Shown piece after piece: positions 18,959 through 28,093 of a DNA stretch of 45,190 bases (positions are counted from its first letter, which is position 1; the number at the start of each line of letters is the position of its first letter). Source of the stretch: Gammaproteobacteria bacterium. GTDB lineage: Bacteria > Pseudomonadota > Gammaproteobacteria > RBG-16-57-12. The stretch spans positions 1 to 45,190 of the forward strand of contig JAFLJP010000144.1 in the NCBI GenBank assembly GCA_022712945.1, given 5' to 3'. Below the pieces are notes generated by a model. It saw only the letters and a list, made by a program, of their open reading frames with translations. It was not told the origin of the DNA and made no database searches. The position numbers and the translations under genes are program-made.

Positions 18959-19843
18959 TTAGCGCATCGCCTTTAAACTAGCAATCCGCTCTGCTAATGG
19001 CGGATGGGTCATAAAGAGTTTTTTCATCCCCGTAGCCAAACCACCAGAGATACCAAACGCCGCCATTTGTTCAGGAAGCTGTGATGGCTGCCCTGACTGT
19101 TGCTGTAAACGCTCCAATGCGGCAATCATCTTTTCACGGCCTGCTAGGGCTGCCCCGCCATTATCAGCTCGGAACTCACGCTGGCGACTAAACCACATCA
19201 CAATCGTACTGGCCAAAATACCCAGAATAATCTCAGCAACAAATGAGGCGACAAAGAAGCCAATACCGTGTCCCTTCTCATTTTTTAAAATAACACGATC
19301 AACAAAGTAACCAATAATTCGAGCAAAAAAGATGACAAACGTATTAACCACCCCCTGAATCAGGGCCAACGTCACCATATCACCATTGGCCACATGGCTT
19401 ATTTCATGGGCCATCACCGCTTCGGCCTCATCACGACTCATATTATCAAGTAAGCCCGTACTGACGGCGACCAATGCCTTATTGCGTGACATACCTGTCG
19501 CAAATGCATTCACCTCAGGTGAGTGATATATCGCCACTTCAGGCATACCAATACCCGCCTGTTTCGCTTGACGTGTCACTGTTTCAAGTAACCACGCTTC
19601 CATCTCATTGCTGGGCTGAGTGATAACCTGCGCCCCTGTCGCACGCTTCGCCATCCACTTGGAGATCGCCAGCGAGATGAATGAGCCACCAAAACCAAAT
19701 ACAGCGGAAAAAATAAGTAACGCATTGAGATTAAGACTACCATTTTGAGCTAAAATAGAGTCGACACCAAGCAGACGCAACGTAATACTCAGGATCAGAA
19801 TAATAGCAATATTGGTTGCCAAGAAAAGCAGAACACGTTTCAT
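18959..19843 (-). CDS. htpX: Membrane zinc metalloprotease HtpX
   Basis: Inner-membrane M48 peptidase taking part in membrane protein quality control with FtsH in relatives. It has two N-terminal membrane segments ([42 protein letters not shown]), the zinc motif HEISH in [17 protein letters not shown], and two further hydrophobic stretches after it. The third zinc ligand is expected in the [10 protein letters not shown] segment. The frame is open to 19861. The ATG at 19843 ([11 protein letters not shown]) gives the family N-terminus and sits 6 bases behind GGAG, so I start there (294 residues). It is a single gene sharing a bidirectional terminator with the gene upstream of it. Heat or envelope stress control is expected from the family; no promoter was identified. 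Confidence 0.95.
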   Translation of the reverse strand: MKRVLLFLATNIAIILILSITLRLLGVDSILAQNGSLNLNALLIFSAVFGFGGSFISLAISKWMAKRATGAQVITQPSNEMEAWLLETVTRQAKQAGIGMPEVAIYHSPEVNAFATGMSRNKALVAVSTGLLDNMSRDEAEAVMAHEISHVANGDMVTLALIQGVVNTFVIFFARIIGYFVDRVILKNEKGHGIGFFVASFVAEIILGILASTIVMWFSRQREFRADNGGAALAGREKMIAALERLQQQSGQPSQLPEQMAAFGISGGLATGMKKLFMTHPPLAERIASLKAMR

Positions 19844-19999
19844 CATTAACTCCAGGAACAACGGTTAAAAACTTCTGCAAGCACTGCACAAGATTATCAA
19901 AACAGCGCTAGAACTAGCCCATAAGATAAGGGTGAAAATAAAAAGTTCAAGGGCAAAGCAATCCTTTTCGCATTACCCCAAACTCCGAACCGGAGACAG

Positions 20000-21745
20000 C
20001 TAACCGCTGCTTGTGGATTGAATATCAAGAAGTGAATAATCCTTATGCCGTTGCACAACTTGAATCACGTCGACGGAAAAAAGGCGTTTGCCTCGACGCA
20101 TAAACAGCCCCTCCTGACTCAGCTGTTCGGTATATTTCGATGGAACCAGCAACTGCCAACCCATGTTTTTTACCGCACGAATAAGAAATGCCGGTACTGC
20201 CTCCCCCGACTGATGCATTAAAGCGGTCTGCAATACAACATTTTCCGCTTGTGACGAGAGCTTCTGTATCGTGACAGAAATCTCACCTTGTCCGGAACGT
20301 AGCAAGCGAGAAACATACCCCACTTGCGCAGGAGTACTTGAGTCCGTTAGCGGGCTAAACAGTACCAACTGCCCCACCCCCAGAGCAACCAAATAGCGCG
20401 TCTCTTTGGCACGAACTAAAACGCCACCCTTACTATCATTAATCACATACCATTCACCGTGCTTCACATCACGGCTATCATCCGCCAAGACAGATGAACG
20501 CCCCGCCAGCATCTCATCAAGACTAATGCTGAGCACACTATTGTGGGCAACTGGCTTTTTGCTACCTTTTGGTAGTTTTTTGTAACAATTCATAAAGCCA
20601 GAGACGACCGTGAAATCCCGATAAGCCTCAATCACAACACGCTGGTCCCGACGTTGGCGAGGCTGCAATTTATTTTGCAGCATATCAACAAAAGCGAGTC
20701 GTTGCGTTTGCGTCAAAACAGATAATGGAGCCGATACCCGCTGCAAAACTTCATTTTCTTCAAGCGAATTAAGGCAGGCATAGTCGTGACTGACCTGGTG
20801 TTTTAACGCCAGAATATCAATCAAAAAACCAACACCCTGAGGATTGGTTCGACGGTAGAGTGGAGGCCGCTCTGAATTTGAGAACGTCAGCAGATGACCA
20901 CATTGAAGTTCGACCCCATCATCCGGTTTGATCTCCAGCTCGGGTTCAAATAATTTGATATAACTATCTAAAACCTGAACAAATTCACTGGGCCAGGTAT
21001 AACAATCAACCAAGCCAAAAAGCTGCACCGAGATAAACAGCTGTCGAGGCATAATCTGTTGTGTTTTATTTGACGCCACCTCTGAATTGCGAAGATGGCC
21101 CGGCAGATCAATCATCAGTGGCTGAAGCTGGTTCACCTCCCCACAGAGCCAAAGCACAAAAAAGACCTGATTAAAATCCCGCCAACGCTGGGGTGGAAAG
21201 AGCTGATAGCACAAGGCACAAACACGCTGCTCGATATAAAACAACTCCAATATGCGCATTCCAACCTTGACCAGTCGCCTACGCTGCCCCTGATAACGGT
21301 ATTCTGGCAGTTGATAAATAGAGAAAAATACCTGTTGAAACCCAATGGTCAGCAAACGCAGCAGTTCCAAAAGATGATCCAAATTATACTTTCGTGAACT
21401 ATTTCCGGATACACCGAGCTCGTCCCGGTATTGCCCATAAACATGTCGAATTAACGCTGATACCTCACCACCAACCAACTCTAATATCGCCAATCGTTTT
21501 TTTAACGGGCACTCATAACGAACAAGACACTGAAGCTGTGCAATCGCCAATTCCAATTGACTGAGGGGGGAATCTTGGTATGCGCGAAGCTCTTTTTGCA
21601 GGGCACTCAGGTTTTGCTCCGGGCGATAACGCTTATCTTTCATTTGGGCCGGCAAGTTAAATTGGAGCGAAAACTCACGCGCCGGCAACGCCTCACGCCC
21701 AGAAAAATTGATATTTAACAATCGACCAACAACATCTAAACCCAT
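20000..21745 (-). CDS. Second PilZ-like domain protein, behind parC
   Basis: Product of 581 residues without signal peptide or membrane segments. The N-terminal two thirds look helical and rich in Leu/Gln (LSQLELAIAQLQCLVRYECPLKKRLAILELVG; HLLELLRLLTIGFQQVFFSIY; RWRDFNQVFFVLWLCGEVNQL). The C-terminal part is beta-rich, with NDSKGG at 436-441 fitting the second PilZ motif. A clear RxxxR partner is not visible. By size, segment order and motif position it resembles the 578-residue protein at 15003-16739, so I consider them distant paralogues. Its ATG lies 4 bp behind the parC stop codon, implying co-transcription. Function is unknown; c-di-GMP binding is only a hypothesis. Confidence 0.55.
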   Translation of the reverse strand: MGLDVVGRLLNINFSGREALPAREFSLQFNLPAQMKDKRYRPEQNLSALQKELRAYQDSPLSQLELAIAQLQCLVRYECPLKKRLAILELVGGEVSALIRHVYGQYRDELGVSGNSSRKYNLDHLLELLRLLTIGFQQVFFSIYQLPEYRYQGQRRRLVKVGMRILELFYIEQRVCALCYQLFPPQRWRDFNQVFFVLWLCGEVNQLQPLMIDLPGHLRNSEVASNKTQQIMPRQLFISVQLFGLVDCYTWPSEFVQVLDSYIKLFEPELEIKPDDGVELQCGHLLTFSNSERPPLYRRTNPQGVGFLIDILALKHQVSHDYACLNSLEENEVLQRVSAPLSVLTQTQRLAFVDMLQNKLQPRQRRDQRVVIEAYRDFTVVSGFMNCYKKLPKGSKKPVAHNSVLSISLDEMLAGRSSVLADDSRDVKHGEWYVINDSKGGVLVRAKETRYLVALGVGQLVLFSPLTDSSTPAQVGYVSRLLRSGQGEISVTIQKLSSQAENVVLQTALMHQSGEAVPAFLIRAVKNMGWQLLVPSKYTEQLSQEGLFMRRGKRLFSVDVIQVVQRHKDYSLLDIQSTSSG

Positions 21746-21749
21746 AAAC

Positions 21750-23999
21750 CTATTCTACAACCTCAACTTTATCCACCTTCTGAAAGCCACGTGGTAATTT
21801 GCTACCACGACGGCCTCGCTCACCAAGGTAATACTCCAAATCACCGCCCCCCAATTTACAGTGGCGCTTCCCCGCAAAAACGACAATGGTGGCCGTTTTT
21901 TTGATTAACTGAAGATTAATCAGCAGCTCCTCCCGCTCCGCAGCACGTGAAGAGGGGACACTAATAATTTTAACACCCTTCCCCTTGGATAACTCGGGTA
22001 GTTCGGCCACAGAAAAGGTCAGAAGCCGTCCCTCATTGGTGATCGCAACAACCAAGAAATCAGGTGAATCAAATAATATCGGTGGCAACGGCCGAGCACC
22101 CGCAGGCAGCGAAAGCAGCGCCTTACCGGCTTTGTTTTTAGTCTGTAAATTACTGAGCTTGGTGACAAATCCATATCCAGCATCCGAGGCAATCAGACAT
22201 AACTGCTGGTCTGACCCCATCAGCACATGGCTAAATTGCGCACCATCCGATGGATTCAAACGCCCGGTCAGTGGCTCTCCCTGCCCCCGTGCTGATGGTA
22301 GCGTATGTGCCGCGAGCGAATAGCTCCGCCCGTGATCGTCTAAAAAGAAAACCAGTTGATTGCTTTTTCCTTTTGCCGCCGCCAGAAAACTATCTCCTGA
22401 CTTATAACTTAATGAAGAGGGATCCACCTCATGCCCTTTAGCTGCACGCACCCAACCTTTTTCTGAAAGCACCACCGTGATCGCTTCGGAGCTGATTAAT
22501 GCGGTTTCATCCAGTGCTTTGGCAGCACTACGCGTGATAATTGGCGAGCGACGGTCATCGCCATATTTTTCCGCATCTGACTCCAGCTCTTTGCGCACCA
22601 GCGTTTTTAAACGGCGCTCTGAACCCAGAACTTTCATCAAAGCGTCCCGTTCTTTTTCTAGCTCAGCCTGTTCACCACGAATTTTCATCTCTTCCAGCTT
22701 GGCCAAATGTCGTAACTTGAGTTCAAGAATCGCCTCAGCCTGTTCCGGTGCCAGATTAAAACGAGCCATCAACACCGGCTTGGGTTTATCCTCGGTGCGA
22801 ATAATATGGATCACTTCATCAATATTGAGAAAAGCGATCAGCAGAGCATCAAGAAGGTGCAAACGTGCATTTACTTTGTCTAGGCGATACTGCAAACGGC
22901 GACGTACCGTAGCGATACGAAAACCGAGCCATTCACTCAGCATAGTATGTAAATTTTTAACCTGTGGACGGCCATCCAAGCCGATCATATTCATATTGGC
23001 TCGATAGGTCCGCTCAAGGTCGGTGGTGGCAAAGAGGTGTGTCATCAACTGTTCGGCATCCACTCGATTAGAGCGGGGAACTATCACTAATCGTGTAGGG
23101 TTTTCATGGTCCGACTCATCGCGAAGATCCTCCACCATCGGCAACTTTTTTTCCTGCATCTGTGCGGCAATTTGCTCCAGCACCTTTGCTCCAGAAACCT
23201 GGTGGGGAAGAGCGGTAACAATCAGATCACCCTGCTCCTTCTCCCAACGCGCCCGCATACGCACACTGCCATGCCCGGTGGCATACATCTTCAGCAGATC
23301 AGCGCGGGGGGTAATCACTTCCGCTTCGGTGGGATAATCAGGCCCCTGAATATACTCACACAGTTCATCAAGCGTGGTGTTCGGCGACTGCAATAACTTG
23401 ATGCAAGCCGCAACAACCTCACGCAGATTATGCGGGGGAATATCGGTCGCCATGCCCACCGCAATACCAGTGGTACCATTCAGTAGCACATGGGGCACCC
23501 GAGCAGGGAGAATGGTAGGTTCCTCCAGAGTGCCATCAAAATTAGGCTGCCAATCCACCGTGCCCAAACTTATTTCACCTAATAGAAGCTCAGAAAAAGC
23601 AGAAAGCCGTGATTCGGTATAACGCATAGCGGCAAATGATTTAGGGTCATCCGGTGCACCCCAATTGCCTTGGCCATCCACCAGTGGATAACGGTAGGTA
23701 AAGGGTTGCGCCATGATAACCATCGCCTCATAACACGCCGAGTCACCGTGGGGATGAAACTTACCCAAAACGTCACCCACCGTTCGAGCAGACTTCTTGT
23801 ATTTGGTGCCGGCCTTCAAGCCCAGCTCCGACATGGCATAAATAATACGCCGCTGAACCGGCTTCAAGCCATCACCGATATTCGGTAAAGCTCGATCCAT
23901 AATCACATACATGGCGTAATTAAGGTAAGCTGCCTCGGCAAATGTTTTTAACGGCTGGCGCTCTACACCACCCTCATCATAGTGAATAATCTGGCTCAT
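21750..23999 (-). CDS. parC: DNA topoisomerase IV subunit A
   Basis: Type IIA topoisomerase subunit that decatenates daughter chromosomes together with ParE. The breakage-reunion domain is clear: [38 protein letters not shown], then [14 protein letters not shown] with the quinolone-region serine and glutamate in wild-type form. The catalytic tyrosine is in [12 protein letters not shown]. The coiled-coil/tower region and the shorter ParC-type C-terminal beta-propeller follow. The frame is open to 24041. The ATG at 23999 ([17 protein letters not shown]) gives the spacing to the AYLNY motif seen in Pseudomonas-type ParC, so I start there (749 residues). parE is not in the window. Divergent from the HDOD gene. 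Confidence 0.96.
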   Translation of the reverse strand: MSQIIHYDEGGVERQPLKTFAEAAYLNYAMYVIMDRALPNIGDGLKPVQRRIIYAMSELGLKAGTKYKKSARTVGDVLGKFHPHGDSACYEAMVIMAQPFTYRYPLVDGQGNWGAPDDPKSFAAMRYTESRLSAFSELLLGEISLGTVDWQPNFDGTLEEPTILPARVPHVLLNGTTGIAVGMATDIPPHNLREVVAACIKLLQSPNTTLDELCEYIQGPDYPTEAEVITPRADLLKMYATGHGSVRMRARWEKEQGDLIVTALPHQVSGAKVLEQIAAQMQEKKLPMVEDLRDESDHENPTRLVIVPRSNRVDAEQLMTHLFATTDLERTYRANMNMIGLDGRPQVKNLHTMLSEWLGFRIATVRRRLQYRLDKVNARLHLLDALLIAFLNIDEVIHIIRTEDKPKPVLMARFNLAPEQAEAILELKLRHLAKLEEMKIRGEQAELEKERDALMKVLGSERRLKTLVRKELESDAEKYGDDRRSPIITRSAAKALDETALISSEAITVVLSEKGWVRAAKGHEVDPSSLSYKSGDSFLAAAKGKSNQLVFFLDDHGRSYSLAAHTLPSARGQGEPLTGRLNPSDGAQFSHVLMGSDQQLCLIASDAGYGFVTKLSNLQTKNKAGKALLSLPAGARPLPPILFDSPDFLVVAITNEGRLLTFSVAELPELSKGKGVKIISVPSSRAAEREELLINLQLIKKTATIVVFAGKRHCKLGGGDLEYYLGERGRRGSKLPRGFQKVDKVEVVE

Positions 24000-24278
24000 G
24001 CTTCTGTATTCATACTGGTCATTACCGTTAGCTCTCATCAAACGTTACAAGCAACTGCACTTATTAAAACATTACGACATGCGCTATGCCAGACGAAAAA
24101 CAGATAACGCCCAAACATCACGCCAAACGTAAAGCATAAAAATATAATAAAAACCTAAAGCTAATCCAAAAATAGACGAAATCAACGGTAGAATTAAAGA
24201 TCCCCAAATGACACATTACAACACAAAAGTAGCACCTTAAAAGATATTGCTTAATATCCCTAAAAGAGAGATTCCAGA

Positions 24279-25163
24279 GTGGAAATTGTCAATAAAGCAG
24301 AATTTAATGTCTCGTTTCGCCGACAACTGCAACAGACAGAACAGCTCCCTCCTTTGCCCGAAACCGCTCGTCAACTGCTAATTCTGCGCAACAAAAAAGA
24401 TGCCCAGATGGATGATCTCATCAAAGTGATCAAACAGGACCCCGGCTTAACAGCACAAGTACTGCGTTACGGACGTCAGGGAATTTACGGTTATGGTGAT
24501 CGAATCAAAGGGATTAAAGAAGCTGTCGCGCTGGTAATGGGGTTTGATGTTGCACTGCACTTCTGCCTGGGAATTTCATCAGGCAAAACACTGCAATGCA
24601 CCAACAGCGGGCCACTTGGCCGCACAATGGTTTGGCAACAAGCGCTGGAGTGCGCCTCACTGTGTCAACTATTAGCCCCGAAGTGTCGCATTAAAAACAA
24701 GCCTAACGCGGGTCTCAGCTATCTCGCCGGACTGTTTCATAACTTCGGTTATCTACTATTTGGTCATTTACACCCGCAAGAGTACGCTCATCTAAACAAA
24801 ACAGTGGAGCGCTACCCCCATACTGAAATCCGGGCACTTGAGCTACATTCATTTGGTATCTCCCATGACATGATTGGCATGGAGCTGATGCGTGCCTGGA
24901 ATATGCCCGAAGAGATCGTCCATGCCGTCGCAGAACACCACTTCCCTGATTATGATGGCGAGCACGCACTGTATGGAAAGCTGGTTGCCCTCAGCAATCG
25001 CCTGATGGAAAAACCGGGAATGCAGGATAACAGCACCAAGCTCCCCACCGACAAATTGCTGGAACAACTCAATATCACGGAGAAAAGAGCAGAAGAGGCA
25101 CTCGCCCAAGTTCGCTCACAACAGGAAGAGTTTGCGGATATGGCTCAAGCTGTTGCCGCGTAG
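24279..25163 (+). CDS. HDOD-domain signalling protein
   Basis: Stand-alone HDOD protein of 294 residues. The domain begins with LPPLPETARQLLILRNKKDAQMDDLIKVIKQDPGLTAQVLRYG, followed by IKEAVALVMGFDVALHFCLG, LAGLFHNFGYLLFGHL and HDMIGMELMRAWNMPEEIVHAVAEHH. The HD residues of true phosphohydrolases are replaced (HNFG), as usual in HDOD, so it is probably a non-enzymatic regulator. Such proteins often act in motility, c-di-GMP or stress circuits, but the target here is unknown. GTG start at 24279 with AGAGAG 8 bases upstream. Divergent from parC over 240-280 bp; converges with ppiD, with a short family A element remnant between them. Confidence 0.88.
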   Translation: MEIVNKAEFNVSFRRQLQQTEQLPPLPETARQLLILRNKKDAQMDDLIKVIKQDPGLTAQVLRYGRQGIYGYGDRIKGIKEAVALVMGFDVALHFCLGISSGKTLQCTNSGPLGRTMVWQQALECASLCQLLAPKCRIKNKPNAGLSYLAGLFHNFGYLLFGHLHPQEYAHLNKTVERYPHTEIRALELHSFGISHDMIGMELMRAWNMPEEIVHAVAEHHFPDYDGEHALYGKLVALSNRLMEKPGMQDNSTKLPTDKLLEQLNITEKRAEEALAQVRSQQEEFADMAQAVAA

Positions 25164-25219
25164 GGACTACGCAGCCCATAAATGATGACTTGCCAAGCGC
25201 GCACAAACAAAAGCAGTAA

Positions 25220-25271
25220 GGCATGTAGAATTTATTAAAATACCGCTCTTACTTGTCTTTTTCCACATCCC
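25220..25271. mobile_element. Family A element, copy 3 (internally deleted, 52 bp)
   Basis: Left arm (GGCATGTAGAATTTATTAAA and on to CTTGTCTTTTT) joined directly to a right tip CCACATCCC. TAA stands on both sides (25217-25219 and 25272-25274), as in copy 2. About 107 bp, covering most of the right arm and the centre, are missing relative to copy 2. It lies in the convergent space between the HDOD gene and ppiD. Confidence 0.78.
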
Positions 25272-25301
25272 TAAGCACTCCTATTCACATAGCCCAAGAC
25301 A

Positions 25302-27203
25302 CTATTCCTCTAGGCGCACCACAACAGTAGAGGCCTCTCTGAGGCCCGAAGAGAAGGCATCATAGTCAGCACCACCCTGCACACTGGCGAGCCGCTGACG
25401 CATTGCCATACGATCAGCATCATTAATTTGATTAACGTCGTATAGCTCAACAGATTTCACCACCACCATGGCATAATCACCGCCAAGTGATACCGTACCC
25501 GCAGCCACCTCGTCGGCAGAAACCCGTGGCAACTCAAATGCACGCTGCGAAATCAAACGATTCACAGACCCCGAACTCCGCTCAATCAAGCCCACATCGG
25601 CCCATGAAACAGCGAACTCTTTTTCAATAGCCGAAAGCTCGGTGCCAGACTCAACGGCTGAAAGCAACTTTTCACCCAGTGACTTCGCCTCCGACTCCGC
25701 ATACTGCCGGGTTAACCATTCAACAATTTCACTTCGAACAGCACTCAATGGCTTTGCTTGTGCTGGCATATAATCACTGACGCGAACAACAATCAGGTGG
25801 TCGTTACCCACTTCCAAAGGCTCGCTATTCAAGCCTTCATTTAAAACATCATTAGAGAATAGCGCCTGCGTAACCAATGGATTCGCCAGCACACCCTGAC
25901 CACCATTGCGTTCAATACCATCGACTTTATTAATTTCAAGCGCCAGCTCATCCGCTGCAACATCCAAGCTATCTGGATATTCGAACACCAGGTTGGTCAA
26001 TTTATCGGCTAGTTCATAGTACTGACGCTCTGCTTTGGCTTGCTTCAATTGGGATAGCAACTCATCTTCTATCTCGGCAAATGCTGGCACGCTACCCTCT
26101 TCAATCTCATCAAGACGAATAATGTGATAGCCAAACTCGGTTATGACCAAATCACTTACATCGCCAACACTCATTGAAAAGACTTTTTCGTCAAATCCAG
26201 AAACCATATCCCCTTGGCTAAAGAGCCCCAAATCACCACCCAAATCAGCCGAACCCAGGTCATCAGAGAACTCTTTTGCCAAAGCATCAAAAGAACCACC
26301 GTCTCTCAGGCGAGCCAACACATCACTGGCCTTCTCTTCAGCCAACTGCTTTTCATCAGCGGTTGCCTCAAAAGGTATTTCAATCAAAATATGACTGGCC
26401 TTGCGTTGCTCTGGCTGCGCAAACGACTCTTTTTGGTCTTGATAAGCATCTTCAAGATCAGTATTGCTTATTTTTACACTGTTTTTTAGTGCATCGATCG
26501 ACAACTCAAGGTATTCAACGTCAACCTTTTCCGGAATTTTATAACGATCAATATTTGCACTGTAATCAGACTCAATCTCATCCTGACCAATAACCGCATC
26601 GGCAATAAAACGTGCCGCCGGTATCTGAATGTAACTGATCTCTCGCTTCTGACGCTCTAGTTTCAGTAACGCATCGATTTCATGGTCAGTAATAATTGAT
26701 GAATCGTACATTGCAGAATAGAGCTGTTGTGATAACAAGTCCCTATAAACACGTGATTCAAAATACGCCGCTGACTGCCCCTGCATTTTCAGCGCAGACT
26801 CATAAGTGGCGCGGTTAAAAACACCATCTTCCTGGAATGATGAAACACCTTGAATGATAGATGCCAATTGGCCTGCACCAACCTGCAAGCCTTCATTTTT
26901 CGCTGCTTGAACCATTAGCTCCTGACTAACCAAGCCTTCAAGAACATTTTTTCGCATTTGATCCTCAAATAGTGTCGCATCGTAATTCTCACCGAGCATC
27001 TGCCTTAAACGCTGCTCTTGCTGATAAAATGCAACTTGAAATTCTCGCTGCGAAATATTCACACCATTGATGGTTGCCACATTGTCTTCCGCTCCACCAG
27101 TGGCATAGTCACCGATCCCCCAAAGTGCAAAAGGAATGACAATCAGTGCAACGATTACCCATGCAACCCACGTTTGGGCACGATTACGAATAAATTCAAG
27201 CAT
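25302..27203 (-). CDS. ppiD: Periplasmic folding chaperone PpiD (SurA/parvulin type)
   Basis: Membrane-anchored periplasmic chaperone of 633 residues working near the SecYEG exit. One N-terminal membrane helix (WVAWVIVALIVIPFALWGI) follows a short cytoplasmic MLEFIRNRAQT. The SurA-N-like chaperone region comes next (SQREFQVAFYQQEQRLRQML ...). A parvulin domain occupies about residues 265-365 (KASHILIEIPFE, GGDLGLFSQGDMVSGFDEKVF, FGYHIIRLDEIEEG). The C-terminal region completes the usual length. The ATG at 27203 is the expected start. It is the last of a conserved lon-hupB-ppiD order, separated from hupB by a tRNA-Asp gene with its own terminator. Confidence 0.95.
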   Translation of the reverse strand: MLEFIRNRAQTWVAWVIVALIVIPFALWGIGDYATGGAEDNVATINGVNISQREFQVAFYQQEQRLRQMLGENYDATLFEDQMRKNVLEGLVSQELMVQAAKNEGLQVGAGQLASIIQGVSSFQEDGVFNRATYESALKMQGQSAAYFESRVYRDLLSQQLYSAMYDSSIITDHEIDALLKLERQKREISYIQIPAARFIADAVIGQDEIESDYSANIDRYKIPEKVDVEYLELSIDALKNSVKISNTDLEDAYQDQKESFAQPEQRKASHILIEIPFEATADEKQLAEEKASDVLARLRDGGSFDALAKEFSDDLGSADLGGDLGLFSQGDMVSGFDEKVFSMSVGDVSDLVITEFGYHIIRLDEIEEGSVPAFAEIEDELLSQLKQAKAERQYYELADKLTNLVFEYPDSLDVAADELALEINKVDGIERNGGQGVLANPLVTQALFSNDVLNEGLNSEPLEVGNDHLIVVRVSDYMPAQAKPLSAVRSEIVEWLTRQYAESEAKSLGEKLLSAVESGTELSAIEKEFAVSWADVGLIERSSGSVNRLISQRAFELPRVSADEVAAGTVSLGGDYAMVVVKSVELYDVNQINDADRMAMRQRLASVQGGADYDAFSSGLREASTVVVRLEE

Positions 27204-27239
27204 TATTAGCGCAACTCATTTTTGACTACGTTTAAATAT

Positions 27240-27271
27240 AAAAAAAGGGTGCCCGTCAAACGGAACACCCT
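27240..27271 (-). terminator. Terminator after tRNA-Asp
   Basis: Read on the minus strand: AGGGTG pairs with CACCCT, with an inner CCGT/ACGG pairing, followed by a run of T. It begins 13 bases beyond the tRNA 3' end and separates tRNA-Asp from ppiD. Confidence 0.85.
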
Positions 27272-27283
27272 CTTTTCAATAAC

Positions 27284-27360
27284 TGGCGGAGTGGACGGGA
27301 CTCGAACCCGCGACCCCCGGCGTGACAGGCCGGTATTCTAACCAACTGAACTACCACTCC
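27284..27360 (-). tRNA. tRNA-Asp (anticodon GTC)
   Basis: Minus-strand 77-nt cloverleaf. Acceptor stem GGAGTGG/CCACTCC, discriminator G, encoded CCA, anticodon loop CTGTCAC giving GTC, and T-loop GGTTCGAGTCC. It lies between hupB and ppiD on their strand, the position where this gene order often carries a tRNA. Confidence 0.97.
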
Positions 27361-27415
27361 TAGATTCCGTTGGGTGCCAGAACAAGATCCGAATCAACGA
27401 CCCTTGCCTGCAGGA

Positions 27416-27436
27416 GCTCGGTTCTATCGACCGAGC
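27416..27436 (-). terminator. Hairpin between hupB and tRNA-Asp (possible weak terminator or processing site)
   Basis: Perfect 7-bp stem GCTCGGT / ACCGAGC with a 7-base loop, about 27 bases after the hupB stop codon. No T-run follows on the minus strand, so read-through into the tRNA is plausible. Confidence 0.45.
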
Positions 27437-27462
27437 CGCCAAGCACACAAACCTACGAACTG

Positions 27463-27735
27463 CTAGTTAACTGCATCTTTCAGCGCTTTTCCAGGCTTGA
27501 ATGCAGGAATTTTAGCTGCTGCAATTTCAATGCTTTCGCCAGTGCGGGGGTTACGACCAGTGCGGGCTGCGCGATCACGAACTAAAAATGTACCAAAACC
27601 AATCAGTGCAACCTGATCACCCTGTGCCAGGCTACCACTGATTGCTGCCAGAGCGGCATCTACTGCACGCGCAGCTGAGGCTTTTGATAGGTCTGCACTT
27701 TCAGCTACGGCATCAACTAATTCAGTTTTATTCAC
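27463..27735 (-). CDS. hupB: Nucleoid protein HU-beta
   Basis: Histone-like DNA-bending protein of 90 residues, active as a dimer on the nucleoid. The sequence is classical: [21 protein letters not shown] at the N-terminus, the dimer core [20 protein letters not shown], the DNA-binding arm [14 protein letters not shown] with its tip proline, and [19 protein letters not shown] at the end. The start is GTG at 27735, with a strong AAGGGG 8 bases upstream; no ATG fits. It lies between lon and ppiD, as in many gammaproteobacteria. A 17-bp dyad lies 29 bp upstream of the start. Confidence 0.97.
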   Translation of the reverse strand: MNKTELVDAVAESADLSKASAARAVDAALAAISGSLAQGDQVALIGFGTFLVRDRAARTGRNPRTGESIEIAAAKIPAFKPGKALKDAVN

Positions 27736-27764
27736 TTTTTATCCCCTTATAATCATTCAAAATA

Positions 27765-27781
27765 GGCACAAATTTTGTGCC
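27765..27781. promoter_or_regulatory. 17-bp dyad upstream of hupB (candidate operator)
   Basis: GGCACAAA and TTTGTGCC are perfect 8-base arms around one central base, 29 bp ahead of the hupB GTG and before the Shine-Dalgarno. The tight arms and absence of a T-run suggest a protein binding site, not a terminator. The binding factor is unknown. Confidence 0.5.
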
Positions 27782-27934
27782 CGTATCTTATCGTGTTACT
27801 CATATCGTATAGCTTGGATGTAGCGTTTATATCAACTGCGAACCATCCACGTCAATAGATTTACCCCAGACCACACAACATTTCATACTACTTGTTCGAA
27901 TTTCAAGCAATTGCCAGCAAAAAACACAATCTAA

Positions 27935-28093
27935 TTGGAGTGCTAGAGAATGAAAAGCCTACTGCGGAAAATCCATTTTGGCCATATTTTCCGTAAATCA
28001 TTGTTGAATAGAACGACTATTCGCCTCAAATTTACGAAAAATATGACTCAAAATGGTTTTCCCTCGCGACGACTCTCATTCTCGGACAGCCTC
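27935..28093 (+). mobile_element. Palindromic MITE-like element, family B, copy 2, abutting the lon stop
   Basis: Aligns with the reverse of copy 1 (47-205) over its length. Shared stretches include CTACTGCG, ATTCGCCTCAAATT, CGAAAAA and the right end ATTCTCGGACAGCCTC, which is followed by CTAG at 28094-28097. The left end is degenerate (GGAGTGCTAGAGAATG) and preceded by CTAA instead of CTAG, so the exact left border is uncertain. The TAG of the right CTAG, read on the minus strand, is the lon stop codon. Apart from this element and the hupB leader, the gene-free stretch 27736-28093 shows nothing else. Confidence 0.72.
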
